Below the pieces are notes generated by a model. That model did not search any database and was not told where the DNA came from. It saw only the letters and a list, made by a program, of their open reading frames with translations. A program made the position numbers and the translations under genes. From Oscillospiraceae bacterium (GTDB taxonomy: Bacteria > Bacillota > Clostridia > Oscillospirales > Oscillospiraceae), in assembly GCA_015067465.1 (NCBI GenBank), contig SVMK01000010.1, positions 1 to 42,486 of the forward strand: a DNA stretch of 42,486 nucleotides, read 5' to 3'. Each line of letters starts with the position of its first letter. Within the stretch, counting starts at the first letter, position 1. Positions 11,234 to 19,598 of the stretch are shown piece after piece.

Positions 11234-11890
11234 ATGGCAACAAAAACAGTTACCCCGACAAGAATGGTGCTGAACCAGACGAAGGCTCGTCTGAAAACCG
11301 CAGCACGCGGTCATAAACTTCTGAAAGACAAACGCGATGAGCTGATGCGTCAGTTTATGTCTGTTGTGCGTCAGAACAAGGAACTTCGTCAGAGAGTGGA
11401 GGAAGGCCTCACCGAGGCTTTTGCCGCCCTGACGGTTTCCAGCGCGGTGATGAGTCCGGAGCTTCTGGAGCAGGCGCTGATGTATCCCCGCCAGAGTGTT
11501 GAGGTAGATGTAAAGTTCAAAACCGTCATGAGCGTCAGCGTTCCGCAGTATAGTTTCACAACGCAGAACGCGGATCCCGGCGAAATTTACCCTTACGGCT
11601 TTGCTCAGACCAGCGGCGAGCTGGATATTGCAATCCGCAGTATCAGCCGCGTTTTTGAAGACATGCTGGAGCTTGCCCGTGTGGAAAAAACCATGCATCT
11701 GCTTGCGGAGGAGATCGAAAAGACCCGCCGCCGCGTCAATGCGCTGGAATATGTCATGATTCCCGAAATGCAGGAAAATATCCGTTATATCACAATGAAG
11801 CTTGCGGAGAACGAAAACTCCACCAAGGTTCGCCTGATGAAGGTGAAGGATATGGTTCTGCAGCAGGCGCACGACTTCAAGTATTCATAA
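11234..11890 (+). CDS. ntpD: V-type ATPase central shaft subunit D
   Basis: A 218-residue subunit D forming the long antiparallel coiled coil that rotates inside the A3B3 head. The N-terminus PTRMVLNQTKARLKTAARGH and the C-terminal NALEYVMIPEMQENIRYI segment are highly characteristic. It is the last gene of the operon and is followed by a strong terminator 25 bases later. No ntpJ (K+ transporter) gene follows, unlike in E. hirae. Confidence 0.97.
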   Translation: MATKTVTPTRMVLNQTKARLKTAARGHKLLKDKRDELMRQFMSVVRQNKELRQRVEEGLTEAFAALTVSSAVMSPELLEQALMYPRQSVEVDVKFKTVMSVSVPQYSFTTQNADPGEIYPYGFAQTSGELDIAIRSISRVFEDMLELARVEKTMHLLAEEIEKTRRRVNALEYVMIPEMQENIRYITMKLAENENSTKVRLMKVKDMVLQQAHDFKYS

Positions 11891-11915
11891 AACTGCCGCA
11901 TGGCGGTGAAAAATG

Positions 11916-11949
11916 AAAAAGACCATCGGATTTGTCCGATGGTCTTTTT
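11916..11949. terminator. Bidirectional terminator after the V-ATPase operon
   Basis: Perfect 10-base-pair stem GACCATCGGA / TCCGATGGTC with a TTTG loop (11921-11944), preceded by AAAAA and followed by TTTTT. It ends the V-ATPase operon on the plus strand and the thioesterase gene on the minus strand. Confidence 0.92.
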
Positions 11950-11966
11950 GCATATTGATTGCAGTT

Positions 11967-12377
11967 TCAGTCGATTCCTGCACGCAGCGCGGCAAACATT
12001 TCGGGAAGCTCCTGCTCCAGGGAATAGGATTTTCCGTCTTTTACCCAGATGTGCAAACTGGATGCGGAAGCATTCGGCTTGCTTGCACCTTCCGTCCAAA
12101 CCTCGTATCGGAAAGCAAGCTTTTTACCTTCGCAGAGCGTCGGCGTGATGCGAACCGACACCGAGGCCGGGTAGGAAACGGGCGCGCCGTAGTCCAGCTC
12201 AAGATGCACCATGGCAGGGTCAATGCCGCGCGCGTGGGTGTATTCGTAGCTGTAGCCGCACTTGGCGAAAAAGTCCATGCGCGCCATCTCATACCAGATG
12301 GGGTAAACCGCGTGGTGGACGATTCCCATGCTGTCGCAATCGGGATAGCGAACGTCGATTTTGGTTTCAAAGGTCAT
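11967..12377 (-). CDS. Hotdog-fold acyl-CoA thioesterase (YbgC/FadM type)
   Basis: A 136-residue 4-hydroxybenzoyl-CoA-thioesterase-like protein. The N-terminus DVRYPDCDSMGIVHHAVYPIWYE carries the family motif with the catalytic Asp (DCDSMG) and the helix that covers the acyl chain. Such enzymes hydrolyse acyl-CoA to free acid plus CoA. The ATG at 12377 follows AGGTGG; an open frame further upstream has no thioesterase content. It lies downstream of the thiolase and BKACE genes on the same strand but behind a terminator (12404-12443), so it may be only partly cotranscribed. A plausible role is release of CoA from an aromatic-pathway or acetoacetyl-CoA intermediate; this is inference. Confidence 0.85.
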   Translation of the reverse strand: MTFETKIDVRYPDCDSMGIVHHAVYPIWYEMARMDFFAKCGYSYEYTHARGIDPAMVHLELDYGAPVSYPASVSVRITPTLCEGKKLAFRYEVWTEGASKPNASASSLHIWVKDGKSYSLEQELPEMFAALRAGID

Positions 12378-12403
12378 AAATTTCCACCTGCTTTTCGATT
12401 GGT

Positions 12404-12443
12404 AAAAAGGCCATGCCCGCACGCGGCGCGGACATGACCTTTT
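12404..12443 (-). terminator. Terminator after the BKACE gene
   Basis: On the minus strand AAAAGGTCATGTCCGC pairs with GCGGGCATGGCCTTTT, using two G-U pairs that fit only the minus-strand RNA, and a T-run follows. It lies 14 bases after the BKACE stop. Confidence 0.8.
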
Positions 12444-12456
12444 GATTTTTGTGAGA

Positions 12457-13389
12457 TTATTCTTCGTCCACGTAGCAAACCGGCTCGGTTTTGCCGTCGC
12501 GGATGCAGTTGCGGGTGATGCCCATGATCTCGCGGGCTTCATCGGCGGTTGCGATTTCGCGGCCGGCAATTTTAGCCAGCTGAACTGCGCGCTCAACGAG
12601 CTGAACGTTGGTGGCGATGATTTTGTTGCCGTTTTCGTCCTTGCCGAACATGATGTTGTCTTCCAGACCGACGCGCAGGCCGTCGCAGCCGAGGGCGAGA
12701 CCGGCGAGCATCATGGGCATGTGAGCCTTGCCGATGCCGGAGACGGACCAGGTCGCGCCCTTGGGCAGCTTGCCGACGAGGAACGCCAGGTTTTCGGCAG
12801 TGCCGGGCATGGAGCCGCCAACACCCATGACAAACTGGATGTGGGGGTTGCCGGGGATGTTCCACTTGTTGACGTAGTACATCACGGAGTCGATGTGGCC
12901 GGTGTCGAACACTTCGAATTCGGGCTTGATATCGTGCTTAATAACCTCTTTGGAGAGCTTGTTGAGCATGCGAGGGCTGTTTTCAAAGATGTAGCTGTTT
13001 GCCCAGTTGAGCGTGTTGGGGTCGAAAGAGCACATCTCGGGCTTGAGCGCGCCGAGGTGCTGCAGACGTTTGTGATCTTCATACTCGCCGCCGGAGGTGG
13101 TCAGGTTAATGACGATGTCAACACCTTCCTGCTTGCACAGTGCGCGGGTTTTTTCAACGGCTTCGGTGAATTTGTCAAGGCTCATGGACTTGTAGCCAAT
13201 CTGCATTTCGCCGTTGACGATTTTGTCCTCGCGAACATGGATGTGGGCGATGGAAGCGCCCGCCTTTGCACAGGCGACAATCTGCTCTGCCAGTTCATCC
13301 GCGGTGTAGGGGACGGTGGGGGCCTGCTCTTTTTTGGTGCCTGCGCCGCAAAGGCAGACCTGAATCATAACTTTATTGCTTTTCGCCAT
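12457..13389 (-). CDS. Beta-keto acid cleavage enzyme (BKACE, DUF849 family)
   Basis: A 310-residue zinc enzyme of the BKACE family, whose members react a beta-keto acid with acetyl-CoA to give acetoacetate (or its CoA ester) and a shortened acyl product. The first-characterised member is 3-keto-5-aminohexanoate cleavage enzyme (Kce) of lysine fermentation. Metal ligands are visible: H49 and H51 (HIHVRED), and E243 in GLRVGLEDN, with R239 and D244 at the same spacing as R226, E230 and D231 recalled for Kce. ATG at 13389 with GAGG upstream; a longer frame to 13446 is not needed. It lies 53 bases after the thiolase gene. No lysine aminomutase genes are present, so Kce itself is unlikely. With transhydroxylase genes upstream, triacetate or a related diketo acid is the more attractive substrate (inference). 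Confidence 0.88.
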   Translation of the reverse strand: MAKSNKVMIQVCLCGAGTKKEQAPTVPYTADELAEQIVACAKAGASIAHIHVREDKIVNGEMQIGYKSMSLDKFTEAVEKTRALCKQEGVDIVINLTTSGGEYEDHKRLQHLGALKPEMCSFDPNTLNWANSYIFENSPRMLNKLSKEVIKHDIKPEFEVFDTGHIDSVMYYVNKWNIPGNPHIQFVMGVGGSMPGTAENLAFLVGKLPKGATWSVSGIGKAHMPMMLAGLALGCDGLRVGLEDNIMFGKDENGNKIIATNVQLVERAVQLAKIAGREIATADEAREIMGITRNCIRDGKTEPVCYVDEE

Positions 13390-13442
13390 GGTTGGATTAC
13401 CTCTTTCAATATTATTTCGTCTTATGTTGTTGGTTGAATGAA

Positions 13443-14696
13443 TCAATCACAAAGCTCGATAACGGTTGCCTGGCCCATACCGCCTGCGATGCAGAGCGTT
13501 GCAAGGCCGTATTTCAGTTCGCGGCGCTTCATTTCGTAAAGCAGCGTTACAAGGATGCGGCAGCCGGAGGAGCCGACAGGGTGACCCAGTGCGATCGCGC
13601 CACCGTTGACATTGATGATGTCCATCTTGTTCTCCCAGCCGAGCTGCTTGATGCACCCGAGCGACTGCGCTGCAAATGCCTCGTTGAGCTCGATGAGCTG
13701 GATGTCGTCAATGGTGAGGCCGGCGTAGTCCAGTGCCTTGGGAACGGCATAGACCGGGCCGAGACCCATGGAACGGGGATCGTTGCCAGCAGTGCCCATG
13801 CCGATGATCTTTGCCAGCGGCTTCAAACCGAGCTGCTTGGCCTTTTCCTCGCTCATCAGCAGCATGGCGGATGCGCCGTCGTTGCGGCCGGAGGAGGATG
13901 CGGCGGTAACGGTGCCGGTCAGTTCGGAAGTATTGAAAAGCTTGCCGTCTTCATCTTTTTCAATGTTGAAGCAGGGCTTGAGCTTTGCCATCTTCTCCAG
14001 GGAGGTTTCGCGCTTGGGATATTCGTCGGTGTCGAAAACAATCGGGTCTTTTTTGCGGCCTTGCGGCACGGTGATGGGAACGATTTCGTCCTTAAAGCGT
14101 CCCGCGTCGATGGCGGCAATGGCGCGCTGCTGGCTCATCATGGCGAAGTTGTCCTGTTCCTCGCGGGTGATGCCGAGTTCTGCGGCGATATTTTCGGCGG
14201 TGGCACCCATGTTGTAGCGGCCGTACATTTCCTGCGGCTGGCTGCGGAACTGGCCTTCGGTCACAGCGTCCACCAGCTCGGTGTTGCCCGTGCCGACACC
14301 CCAGCGTGCGTTGCGCAGATAAAATACGGCATTGGACATGCTTTCCGTGCCGCCGGCGAGAACCACGTCGGAAACGCCGGTCATGATCTGCATTGCGCCG
14401 TTTTGCACGGCGGTCATGCCGGAAGCGCACTGGCGCATGACGGTGTGGGCGGAGGCGGTTTCGGGGATGCCGACCTTGAGCGCTGCCATGCGGGCAATGT
14501 TGGGTTCGTCGGAGGTCTGGCGGCACTGGCCCATGATCACCTCGTCGATTTCCTTCGGGTCGATGCCGCTGCGGTCGAGGATGCCCTGCATCACGCAGCA
14601 GGCCATGTCGTATGCGCTCAGCGGCTTGAGCGTGCCGCCCATGGAACCGACGGCGGTGCGGCATGCTTCAACGATGACAACGTTTTTAAGCTCCAT
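13443..14696 (-). CDS. Acetyl-CoA C-acetyltransferase (thiolase)
   Basis: A 417-residue type II thiolase. Catalytic residues are C90 (MRQCASG, the acylated Cys), H372 (LGHPVGSSG) and C402 (CIAGGMGQA). It condenses two acetyl-CoA or, in the catabolic direction, cleaves acetoacetyl-CoA to two acetyl-CoA. At 417 residues it is somewhat longer than typical biosynthetic thiolases (about 393). It follows the transhydroxylase-like genes on the same strand after 189 bases holding three hairpins, and precedes BKACE. The pair would turn beta-keto acids into acetyl-CoA units. The ribosome site (AAGGAA) is modest. Confidence 0.93.
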   Translation of the reverse strand: MELKNVVIVEACRTAVGSMGGTLKPLSAYDMACCVMQGILDRSGIDPKEIDEVIMGQCRQTSDEPNIARMAALKVGIPETASAHTVMRQCASGMTAVQNGAMQIMTGVSDVVLAGGTESMSNAVFYLRNARWGVGTGNTELVDAVTEGQFRSQPQEMYGRYNMGATAENIAAELGITREEQDNFAMMSQQRAIAAIDAGRFKDEIVPITVPQGRKKDPIVFDTDEYPKRETSLEKMAKLKPCFNIEKDEDGKLFNTSELTGTVTAASSSGRNDGASAMLLMSEEKAKQLGLKPLAKIIGMGTAGNDPRSMGLGPVYAVPKALDYAGLTIDDIQLIELNEAFAAQSLGCIKQLGWENKMDIINVNGGAIALGHPVGSSGCRILVTLLYEMKRRELKYGLATLCIAGGMGQATVIELCD

Positions 14697-14735
14697 TGGA
14701 ATACATTCCTTCCATAATAATCGTTAAGTTTGCGC

Positions 14736-14867
14736 TGCGCAGAGCGTTGCTGCGCATAGGTCCTGAACAGTCGGATATGGATGAGCATCACATCCGATCG
14801 CTCAGGCTGCTTTTTGTGCATGATTGCGTGTTGCTATGGGCAGAAGCCGCAGAACTTCTGCCCATAG
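14736..14867. other. Three consecutive stem-loops in the gap between small Fe-S subunit and thiolase genes
   Basis: This 189-base gap holds three inverted repeats: TGCGCAG / CTGCGCA (14736-14756, 7-base loop); a two-part stem CCTGA + TCGGAT / ATCCGA + TCAGG (14763-14806); and a perfect 13-base stem CTATGGGCAGAAG / CTTCTGCCCATAG (14834-14867, 8-base loop). On the minus strand the last one comes right after the Fe-S subunit stop and has no clear T-run. It may be a terminator or an mRNA processing or stabilising element. The other two would sit in the leader of the thiolase gene. I do not recognise a known riboswitch. Confidence 0.55.
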
Positions 14868-14885
14868 ATTTTGCATGGATATAAC

Positions 14886-15713
14886 TTACTTCTCGAGCAC
14901 GATCTCGCCGAAGTTTACGCTGCCGGCAGTGCGGCAGGTGAGAACGGCGGGCTTCCAGCCTTCGGCCTCGATGGTGACGGTGAAGGGCTTGTTGGTGGGC
15001 AGTCCCTGCACTTCAAAGTCGCCGAGGAAGTCGGTGACCGTTTCGTAAACAGTGCCGCACTCGTCGCACTTCACGGTGACCTTTGCGCCCTTGACGTCCT
15101 CGCCGTCGGCAATCACTTCGCCGCAGATGAAGGGCTTGGGCAGATACATATATTTCACACCGGGCTGTGCCTTGAATGCGGGCTGGAAGTCCTCCAGCTC
15201 GGCGGCGTGCTCGGCTGCGAACTTGGAGATTTCGCTGTTGGGATCGTCCAGATCGCCGAAAATCAGTGCCTGGTTCGGGCAAACCTCGCTGCAGCGGGTG
15301 TGCTTTTCGCCGGCGTCGAGCATGTGGGCGCAGCCGTTGCACTTCTGTGCAATGCCGGCAGCCTCGTTCCACTGCACGCAGCCGTAGGGGCAGGCCTGCA
15401 GCAGCTCTTTGTCCGCGCTCTTGGCCGGGTCGAGGATGACGAGACCGTCGGGACGGGCGTAAAACGCATCGGGGCGCTTTGCAACGCAGGGAGCGTTTTT
15501 GCAGTGCTGGCAGGGGATGGCGATATAGTCAACCTTCACTTTGTCGTGCGTGCCGTATTCGATCTCCTTCACGCGCATCAGGCTCATGCCTTCGCAGGTG
15601 GCGGCGCCGTATTTGCCGTGGTCGTTGCCGATCCATTCGTCCTTGCAGGCGAGGAAGCAGCTGTAGCAGCCGTTGCAGCGATCAACGTCGATAATAAAAC
15701 CGTATTTAGCCAT
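14886..15713 (-). CDS. Transhydroxylase-like small Fe-S subunit with C-terminal beta-sandwich domain (three clusters expected)
   Basis: A 275-residue electron-transfer subunit. It opens with C13-x2-C16-x2-C19-x3-C23, followed by CQHC-x4-C, CPYGC, KCNGC, RC and EVCP. One standard motif is degenerate: where relatives have KCxGCGxCVxACP this protein has KSADKELLQACP, and CVAKRP replaces CxxxCP. That leaves enough Cys for three [4Fe-4S] clusters, the number known for the small subunit (BthL) of Pelobacter pyrogallol-phloroglucinol transhydroxylase. Residues from about 190 to the end form a carboxypeptidase-regulatory/Cna-B-like domain (ending SVNFGEIVLEK), also a BthL feature. The length (275) fits as well. 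It is cytoplasmic and lies 27 bases after its large-subunit gene. Confidence 0.85.
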   Translation of the reverse strand: MAKYGFIIDVDRCNGCYSCFLACKDEWIGNDHGKYGAATCEGMSLMRVKEIEYGTHDKVKVDYIAIPCQHCKNAPCVAKRPDAFYARPDGLVILDPAKSADKELLQACPYGCVQWNEAAGIAQKCNGCAHMLDAGEKHTRCSEVCPNQALIFGDLDDPNSEISKFAAEHAAELEDFQPAFKAQPGVKYMYLPKPFICGEVIADGEDVKGAKVTVKCDECGTVYETVTDFLGDFEVQGLPTNKPFTVTIEAEGWKPAVLTCRTAGSVNFGEIVLEK

Positions 15714-15740
15714 ATCGTTTTTCTCCTTTCGTCATGCGTT

Positions 15741-18306
15741 TCAGCATTCCCACTTGCGGCACTCAATGAGGCAGGAGTTCGGGGCCATGCCCGGAACATT
15801 CTTGCTCAGCCAGCGCTTGCTCGTGAGGATGTTGACGCAGCCGCCGCGGTCGGTTGCACCGGTCTCGGTGGTGATCGGATCATACTTGGCAGAGCAGCCG
15901 TAAGAGTGCATCACGCCGACAGGCACGCGGTAGGTGACGTCCGCTGCGCAGAGAACGCTGCCGCGGTCGTTGTAAAGCTCAATGATGTCGCCGGTCTTGA
16001 TGCCGCGCTCCTTGGCGTCCGCGGGGTTGATGCGGGCGATCCAGTAGGCGTAGCCGTCGATGATCATGCGGTGGCAGGGAATCTCGTCGATCCAGCTTGC
16101 GTGCGTGTCGTAATGGGTGTGGAAGCTGAAGCGGGGGTGCGGGGAGATGATCTGCAGAGGATATTTCTCATACAGCTCGGTTTCGTGGCCTTCCCAGGAG
16201 GGAATGTAGTGCGGCACGGGAGGACGCTCGTTGTCGTCGGGGGAGAGATCTTTCAGACTCTGACTTGCAAATTCCAGCTTGCCGGAGTAAGTTCCCAGTT
16301 CGTGAGAGTTTTCTTTCGGCTGCTGAATGTTGAAGTTGTTTTTGGTGGTGATCTTGGGGTTCAGGTAGTCCTGCGTGTCGCAGGGACGGCCTTCGTAGTA
16401 CCAGCGGAAAGCGGGATGGGGCTCGTAGTCCTCGGGAACGGGGACAATGTAGTAGCCCTTTTTGTTAAACTCTTCCCAGCTGCAGCGCTGCGAAAGCTCG
16501 GAGAGGTTCCAGTAGGCTTCGGCCCAGTCATCCTCGGTTTTGCCGCCGTCGGTGTACTGCTCCCACACGCCGAGCTTCTTTGCAACTTCCTGGAAGATTT
16601 CATAGTCGCTCTTGCTCTCGCCGAGGGGCTCAACGCACTTCTGCTCGCGCACGATCACGCGCCAGTTGTTGCCGATTTCGGCGTGGGTGGTGTAGCCGCC
16701 GCCGACGGACCATTCGCCGAGGTCGTTGCGCTCAAGGTTGGTGCAGGCGGGGAGAATGATGTCGGCAAACTTTGCCTCGCCGCCGAACCAGCAGTCCTGG
16801 TTGAACGCAGTCGAGCTGATTTTCGCCTCTGTGGCGATAGAGCTTGACATAGCGGTTGGTTTCCGTCATGGTGCCCATGAAAGAGCCGCCGTAGCGCCAG
16901 AGCATCTTGACCTGACCCTCGATGGGATATTCGTGGTGGTTAAACTGCTGCGCCAGAGACTGACCGCAGAAACCGTCGCCGATGAATTCGCCGCTGCCCT
17001 TGATGATATCTTCGGGATAGTTCAGGCGATACAGACGCTGCGTGACCTTGGAGGCGGGATACTTGATGTTGGCCGCGCGGGACTTGCCCATCTGGGAATC
17101 GGGTTCGGCATAGCCGGGGAACCAGGTGTAGTCGGCAGGTGCGCCCATGGTGGTGCCCCAGATGGACACGCCGGGCTTGCCGAAGCCCTGCATTGCGCTC
17201 AGCGCGATCAGGAAGCGGGCTTCCTCGGTGCCGTAAGCGGTGCGGCAGGCGGAGCCTTCGCCGCCGCGAACGCCGCCGGCGAGTGCAACGCGCTTGCTTG
17301 CCCATTCCTTGGCCAGAGCACGGATGCGGCGGGCGGGAATGCCGGTTTTCTCACCGGCCCATTCGGGCGTTTTGGGGATGCCGTCTTCTTCGCCGAGGAT
17401 GTATGCCTTGAACTCATCAAAGCCGACGGTGCGGTTTTCGATGTAGAAGTGGTCGTAGGTGTCGTCAATGATCCACTGGTATGCAATGGCGGCTGCCAGT
17501 GCGGTGTCCGTGCCGGGACGGGGTGCAAACCAGGTGCCGTCCATAACGGCGTTGGTGTAGTTGTAGAACGGGTCGATGAACACGCACTTCATGCCCATTT
17601 CCTTCATCCATACGCGCCAGATGTTGGATTCCTGACCGGAATAGATGCCGTGGGTGGAGTCGGGGTCATTGGACCAGAACACGACCATGTCGGTGTTCTT
17701 GAAAGCGTCCTGCAGCAGGTCAAACTGCTCGGGCTGGCCCAAACGCCAGTAGAAGCCCCACATGTGGGGAGCGCCCCACATCCAGCCTTCCCAGGAGTCC
17801 GGGTTGTCGAGGATGGGCGTGTAGTTGAGCATGGAGAAGAAGCGTCCGAACGGCGCCATCTTGTAGCCGACGATGCCCCAGTTGTGGTGGGAACCGGTCA
17901 GCGCGGTGATGGCATGGCCGTCGAACACGCCGTTTTCGTCGCGGGGTGCCAGACGGTTGATCTCATTGGCGAGGAGAGTTGCGGCCTCGTCCCAGGAGAT
18001 GCGCTCGTAGCCGGAGATGCCGCGGGTTTCGGGATGGCGGTCGCCGTTGGGATCCCAGTCCACGCGCTTCATCGGGTAGAGGATGCGGTCCTTGGAATAC
18101 AGCCTGTTCTTCTCGGCCATAATGTTCTGTGCAACGCGCATTGCCTTAGGCGGGGAATACTTTTTTCCGGTTTTGTCCTCAACGGTCCATGCCTTGGGAT
18201 AGTCTTCTTCGGGGACCTGCAGGGGACGGATGCGGGTGATCTTGCCGTCTTCAACATAAACGGAGATCGGGCCGCCGGTGGTCAGGTTGGTGAATACCTT
18301 TTCCAA
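15741..18306 (-). pseudogene. Transhydroxylase-like molybdopterin large subunit, interrupted by a frameshift
   Basis: Two overlapping frames (18306 to about 16804, then about 16803 to 15741) together encode about 855 residues of a DMSO-reductase-superfamily protein, close to the 875 recalled for the Pelobacter transhydroxylase large subunit. It lacks an N-terminal Fe-S motif, as that enzyme does. H140, D170 and S171 (GSHH and NPDSWEGW) have the same spacing as the recalled catalytic H144, D174 and Mo-ligand S175; Y393 or Y399 may match Y404. The first frame loses homology after LDCV, and the second resumes at NQDCWFGGEAKFADI. Comparison with the intact relative at 19.6 kb fits a 2-base loss near 16803-16807. 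The start is a TTG at 18306 behind AGGAGGAG. It may be a real mutation or an assembly error. Confidence 0.85.
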
Positions 18307-18387
18307 TTCTGTTCTCTCCTCCTGTAGAATATTTTGTGTTTGATTTTAACTTACGTTGATTATCAATAAAAATGGCAGCGAGCCATA

Positions 18388-18433
18388 ATTATATGCTACA
18401 TATTGTATTGTAAACCTTAGTACTGTACCAAGG
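18388..18433 (-). promoter_or_regulatory. Regulated promoter and LysR-type palindrome ahead of the minus-strand transhydroxylase operon
   Basis: On the minus strand there is a 19-base imperfect palindrome CCTTGGTACAGTACTAAGG (18433-18415, one mismatched pair) containing T-N11-A, the LysR box form. Immediately after it comes TTTACA (18414-18409), then TATAAT (18393-18388) with only a 15-base spacer. A poor spacing next to an activator site suggests activator-dependent transcription. The leader to the TTG at 18306 is about 75 bases. Confidence 0.6.
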
Positions 18434-18470
18434 TCAATAGCGGAAAACGATGAATTTTCGGATTTGGAAT

Positions 18471-19370
18471 TTAATTCTCAAACAGGGGCCGGATGGTATC
18501 CGCAAAGAGTTTCACTGCGGGGTTCACAATGGGTTTGTGCCATGCCAAAACATAGTTGCGCAGCGCGTCGTCACCGTCAAGCGGGAAAAATGCGACATTT
18601 TCGGAATAAAAGACATCGCGCATGGCGTGCGGCAAAATGGAAATGCCGAGACCCGCGCCGACAGAGAGCAGGATGGCCTCGGTGCGGTCGCACTGAGAGA
18701 CGATATCCGGCTTGTAGCTGCGATTTGCGCACAGGAGCATCACACGCTTATAAAGGGCGGGGCCGTCGTTTTGAGAGCAGGCGATGAAGCGCTCGCGCGT
18801 TAAGCGGGAGAAATCAACACCCGAGGTTTTGAATTCGTCTGCCAGCGGATGGTCGGCGGGCATGGTGAGACAGAGCCTGTCCGAACCGACGGAAATCATT
18901 TCGAAGGAATCGCCGCTCGGAACCATGTCCGTGATGGCAAAATGGAGGTCGTATTTGTCCTCGTTCATCACCATGGTCTGCTCAAGGCCGGAGGCCAGAC
19001 GGATGTCCACGGTGATGTCGGGATATTTTTTGCTGAAAGCGGCAAGGCAGCGCGAGAGCATGGAGGATGCGGTTGTCAGCGCGGAAACGGTGAGCTGGCC
19101 GACCTCGCCGGCGTCCATTTTTTTCAGCTGCAGCGCGGACTTCTGCACCAGCTCCACCACTTCCACAGCGCGGGGGAGAAAGGCTCTGCCGGTGTCGGTT
19201 AGGATAACGCTGCGCTTATCGCGGATAAAAAGCTGGGTTTCGAGCTGCTTTTCCAGTTCGCTGATGTGATGGCTGATGGAAGGCTGTGTCAATCCGTTGC
19301 GGCGCGCCGCCTCGGAAAAATTCAGCGTTTGCGCCACGGATATGAAGTATCTCAGTTGGTTGATGTCCAT
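18471..19370 (-). CDS. LysR-family transcriptional regulator
   Basis: A 299-residue LysR regulator. Residues 1-60 are the winged helix-turn-helix (MDINQLRYFISVAQTLNFSEAARRNGLTQPS...). Residues 90-299 are the two-lobed co-inducer domain, with VGAGLGISILPHAM near the end as usual. ATG at 19370 follows GGGAG; seven extra upstream codons are possible but lack a ribosome site. It lies between the two transhydroxylase-like operons, upstream of one on the same strand and divergent from the other. This is the usual place for a regulator of both. The co-inducer is unknown; an aromatic substrate or intermediate is likely by analogy with other LysR regulators of aromatic catabolism. Confidence 0.95.
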   Translation of the reverse strand: MDINQLRYFISVAQTLNFSEAARRNGLTQPSISHHISELEKQLETQLFIRDKRSVILTDTGRAFLPRAVEVVELVQKSALQLKKMDAGEVGQLTVSALTTASSMLSRCLAAFSKKYPDITVDIRLASGLEQTMVMNEDKYDLHFAITDMVPSGDSFEMISVGSDRLCLTMPADHPLADEFKTSGVDFSRLTRERFIACSQNDGPALYKRVMLLCANRSYKPDIVSQCDRTEAILLSVGAGLGISILPHAMRDVFYSENVAFFPLDGDDALRNYVLAWHKPIVNPAVKLFADTIRPLFEN

Positions 19371-19408
19371 GATTTTCTCCCAAACATACATTAATATTTA
19401 TTGTTATC

Positions 19409-19437
19409 AATATACAACAAAAGATTTATTACGTCAA
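19409..19437 (-). promoter_or_regulatory. Promoter of the LysR gene
   Basis: On the minus strand TTGACG (19437-19432) and TATATT (19414-19409) are separated by 17 bases. Its -35 element is only 23 bases from the -35 element of the divergent promoter at 19461, so one bound regulator could control both. Confidence 0.75.
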
Positions 19438-19460
19438 TGCAAAAACCTATAGAAAATGCC

Positions 19461-19489
19461 TTGACAGAAATTTTGCACAGCGTTATGAT
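19461..19489 (+). promoter_or_regulatory. Sigma-A promoter of the plus-strand transhydroxylase-like operon
   Basis: A consensus TTGACA (19461-19466), 17-base spacer and TATGAT (19484-19489). It gives a leader of about 100 AT-rich bases before the ATG at 19599. Confidence 0.8.
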
Positions 19490-19598
19490 ATAAATATAGA
19501 TGATAATAGTATAAAAAATATTTATATCTTGCGATTTAATAGAAATAAAGCAGAGAATCAGTGCTGTTTTGCGCCGAAAGAGGAGTTGTAAACATCGA

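Noticed and set aside
12457-13389. Assignment of the BKACE gene to lysine fermentation (3-keto-5-aminohexanoate cleavage)
   Set aside because: No lysine 2,3-aminomutase, 5,6-aminomutase or 3,5-diaminohexanoate dehydrogenase genes are nearby. The neighbours point to aromatic or keto-acid breakdown.
15741-16850. The C-terminal half of the minus-strand large subunit as a separate gene starting at 16850
   Set aside because: There is no ribosome site before that ATG, its first 15 residues have no homology to the family, and the sequence continues the preceding frame after a frameshift.
14871-18327. Two long plus-strand frames (658 and 533 codons) opposite the transhydroxylase-like genes
   Set aside because: Both are low-complexity Val/Gly/Ala/His sequences typical of antisense reading in GC-rich genes. 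The minus strand has clear Mo and Fe-S enzyme motifs.
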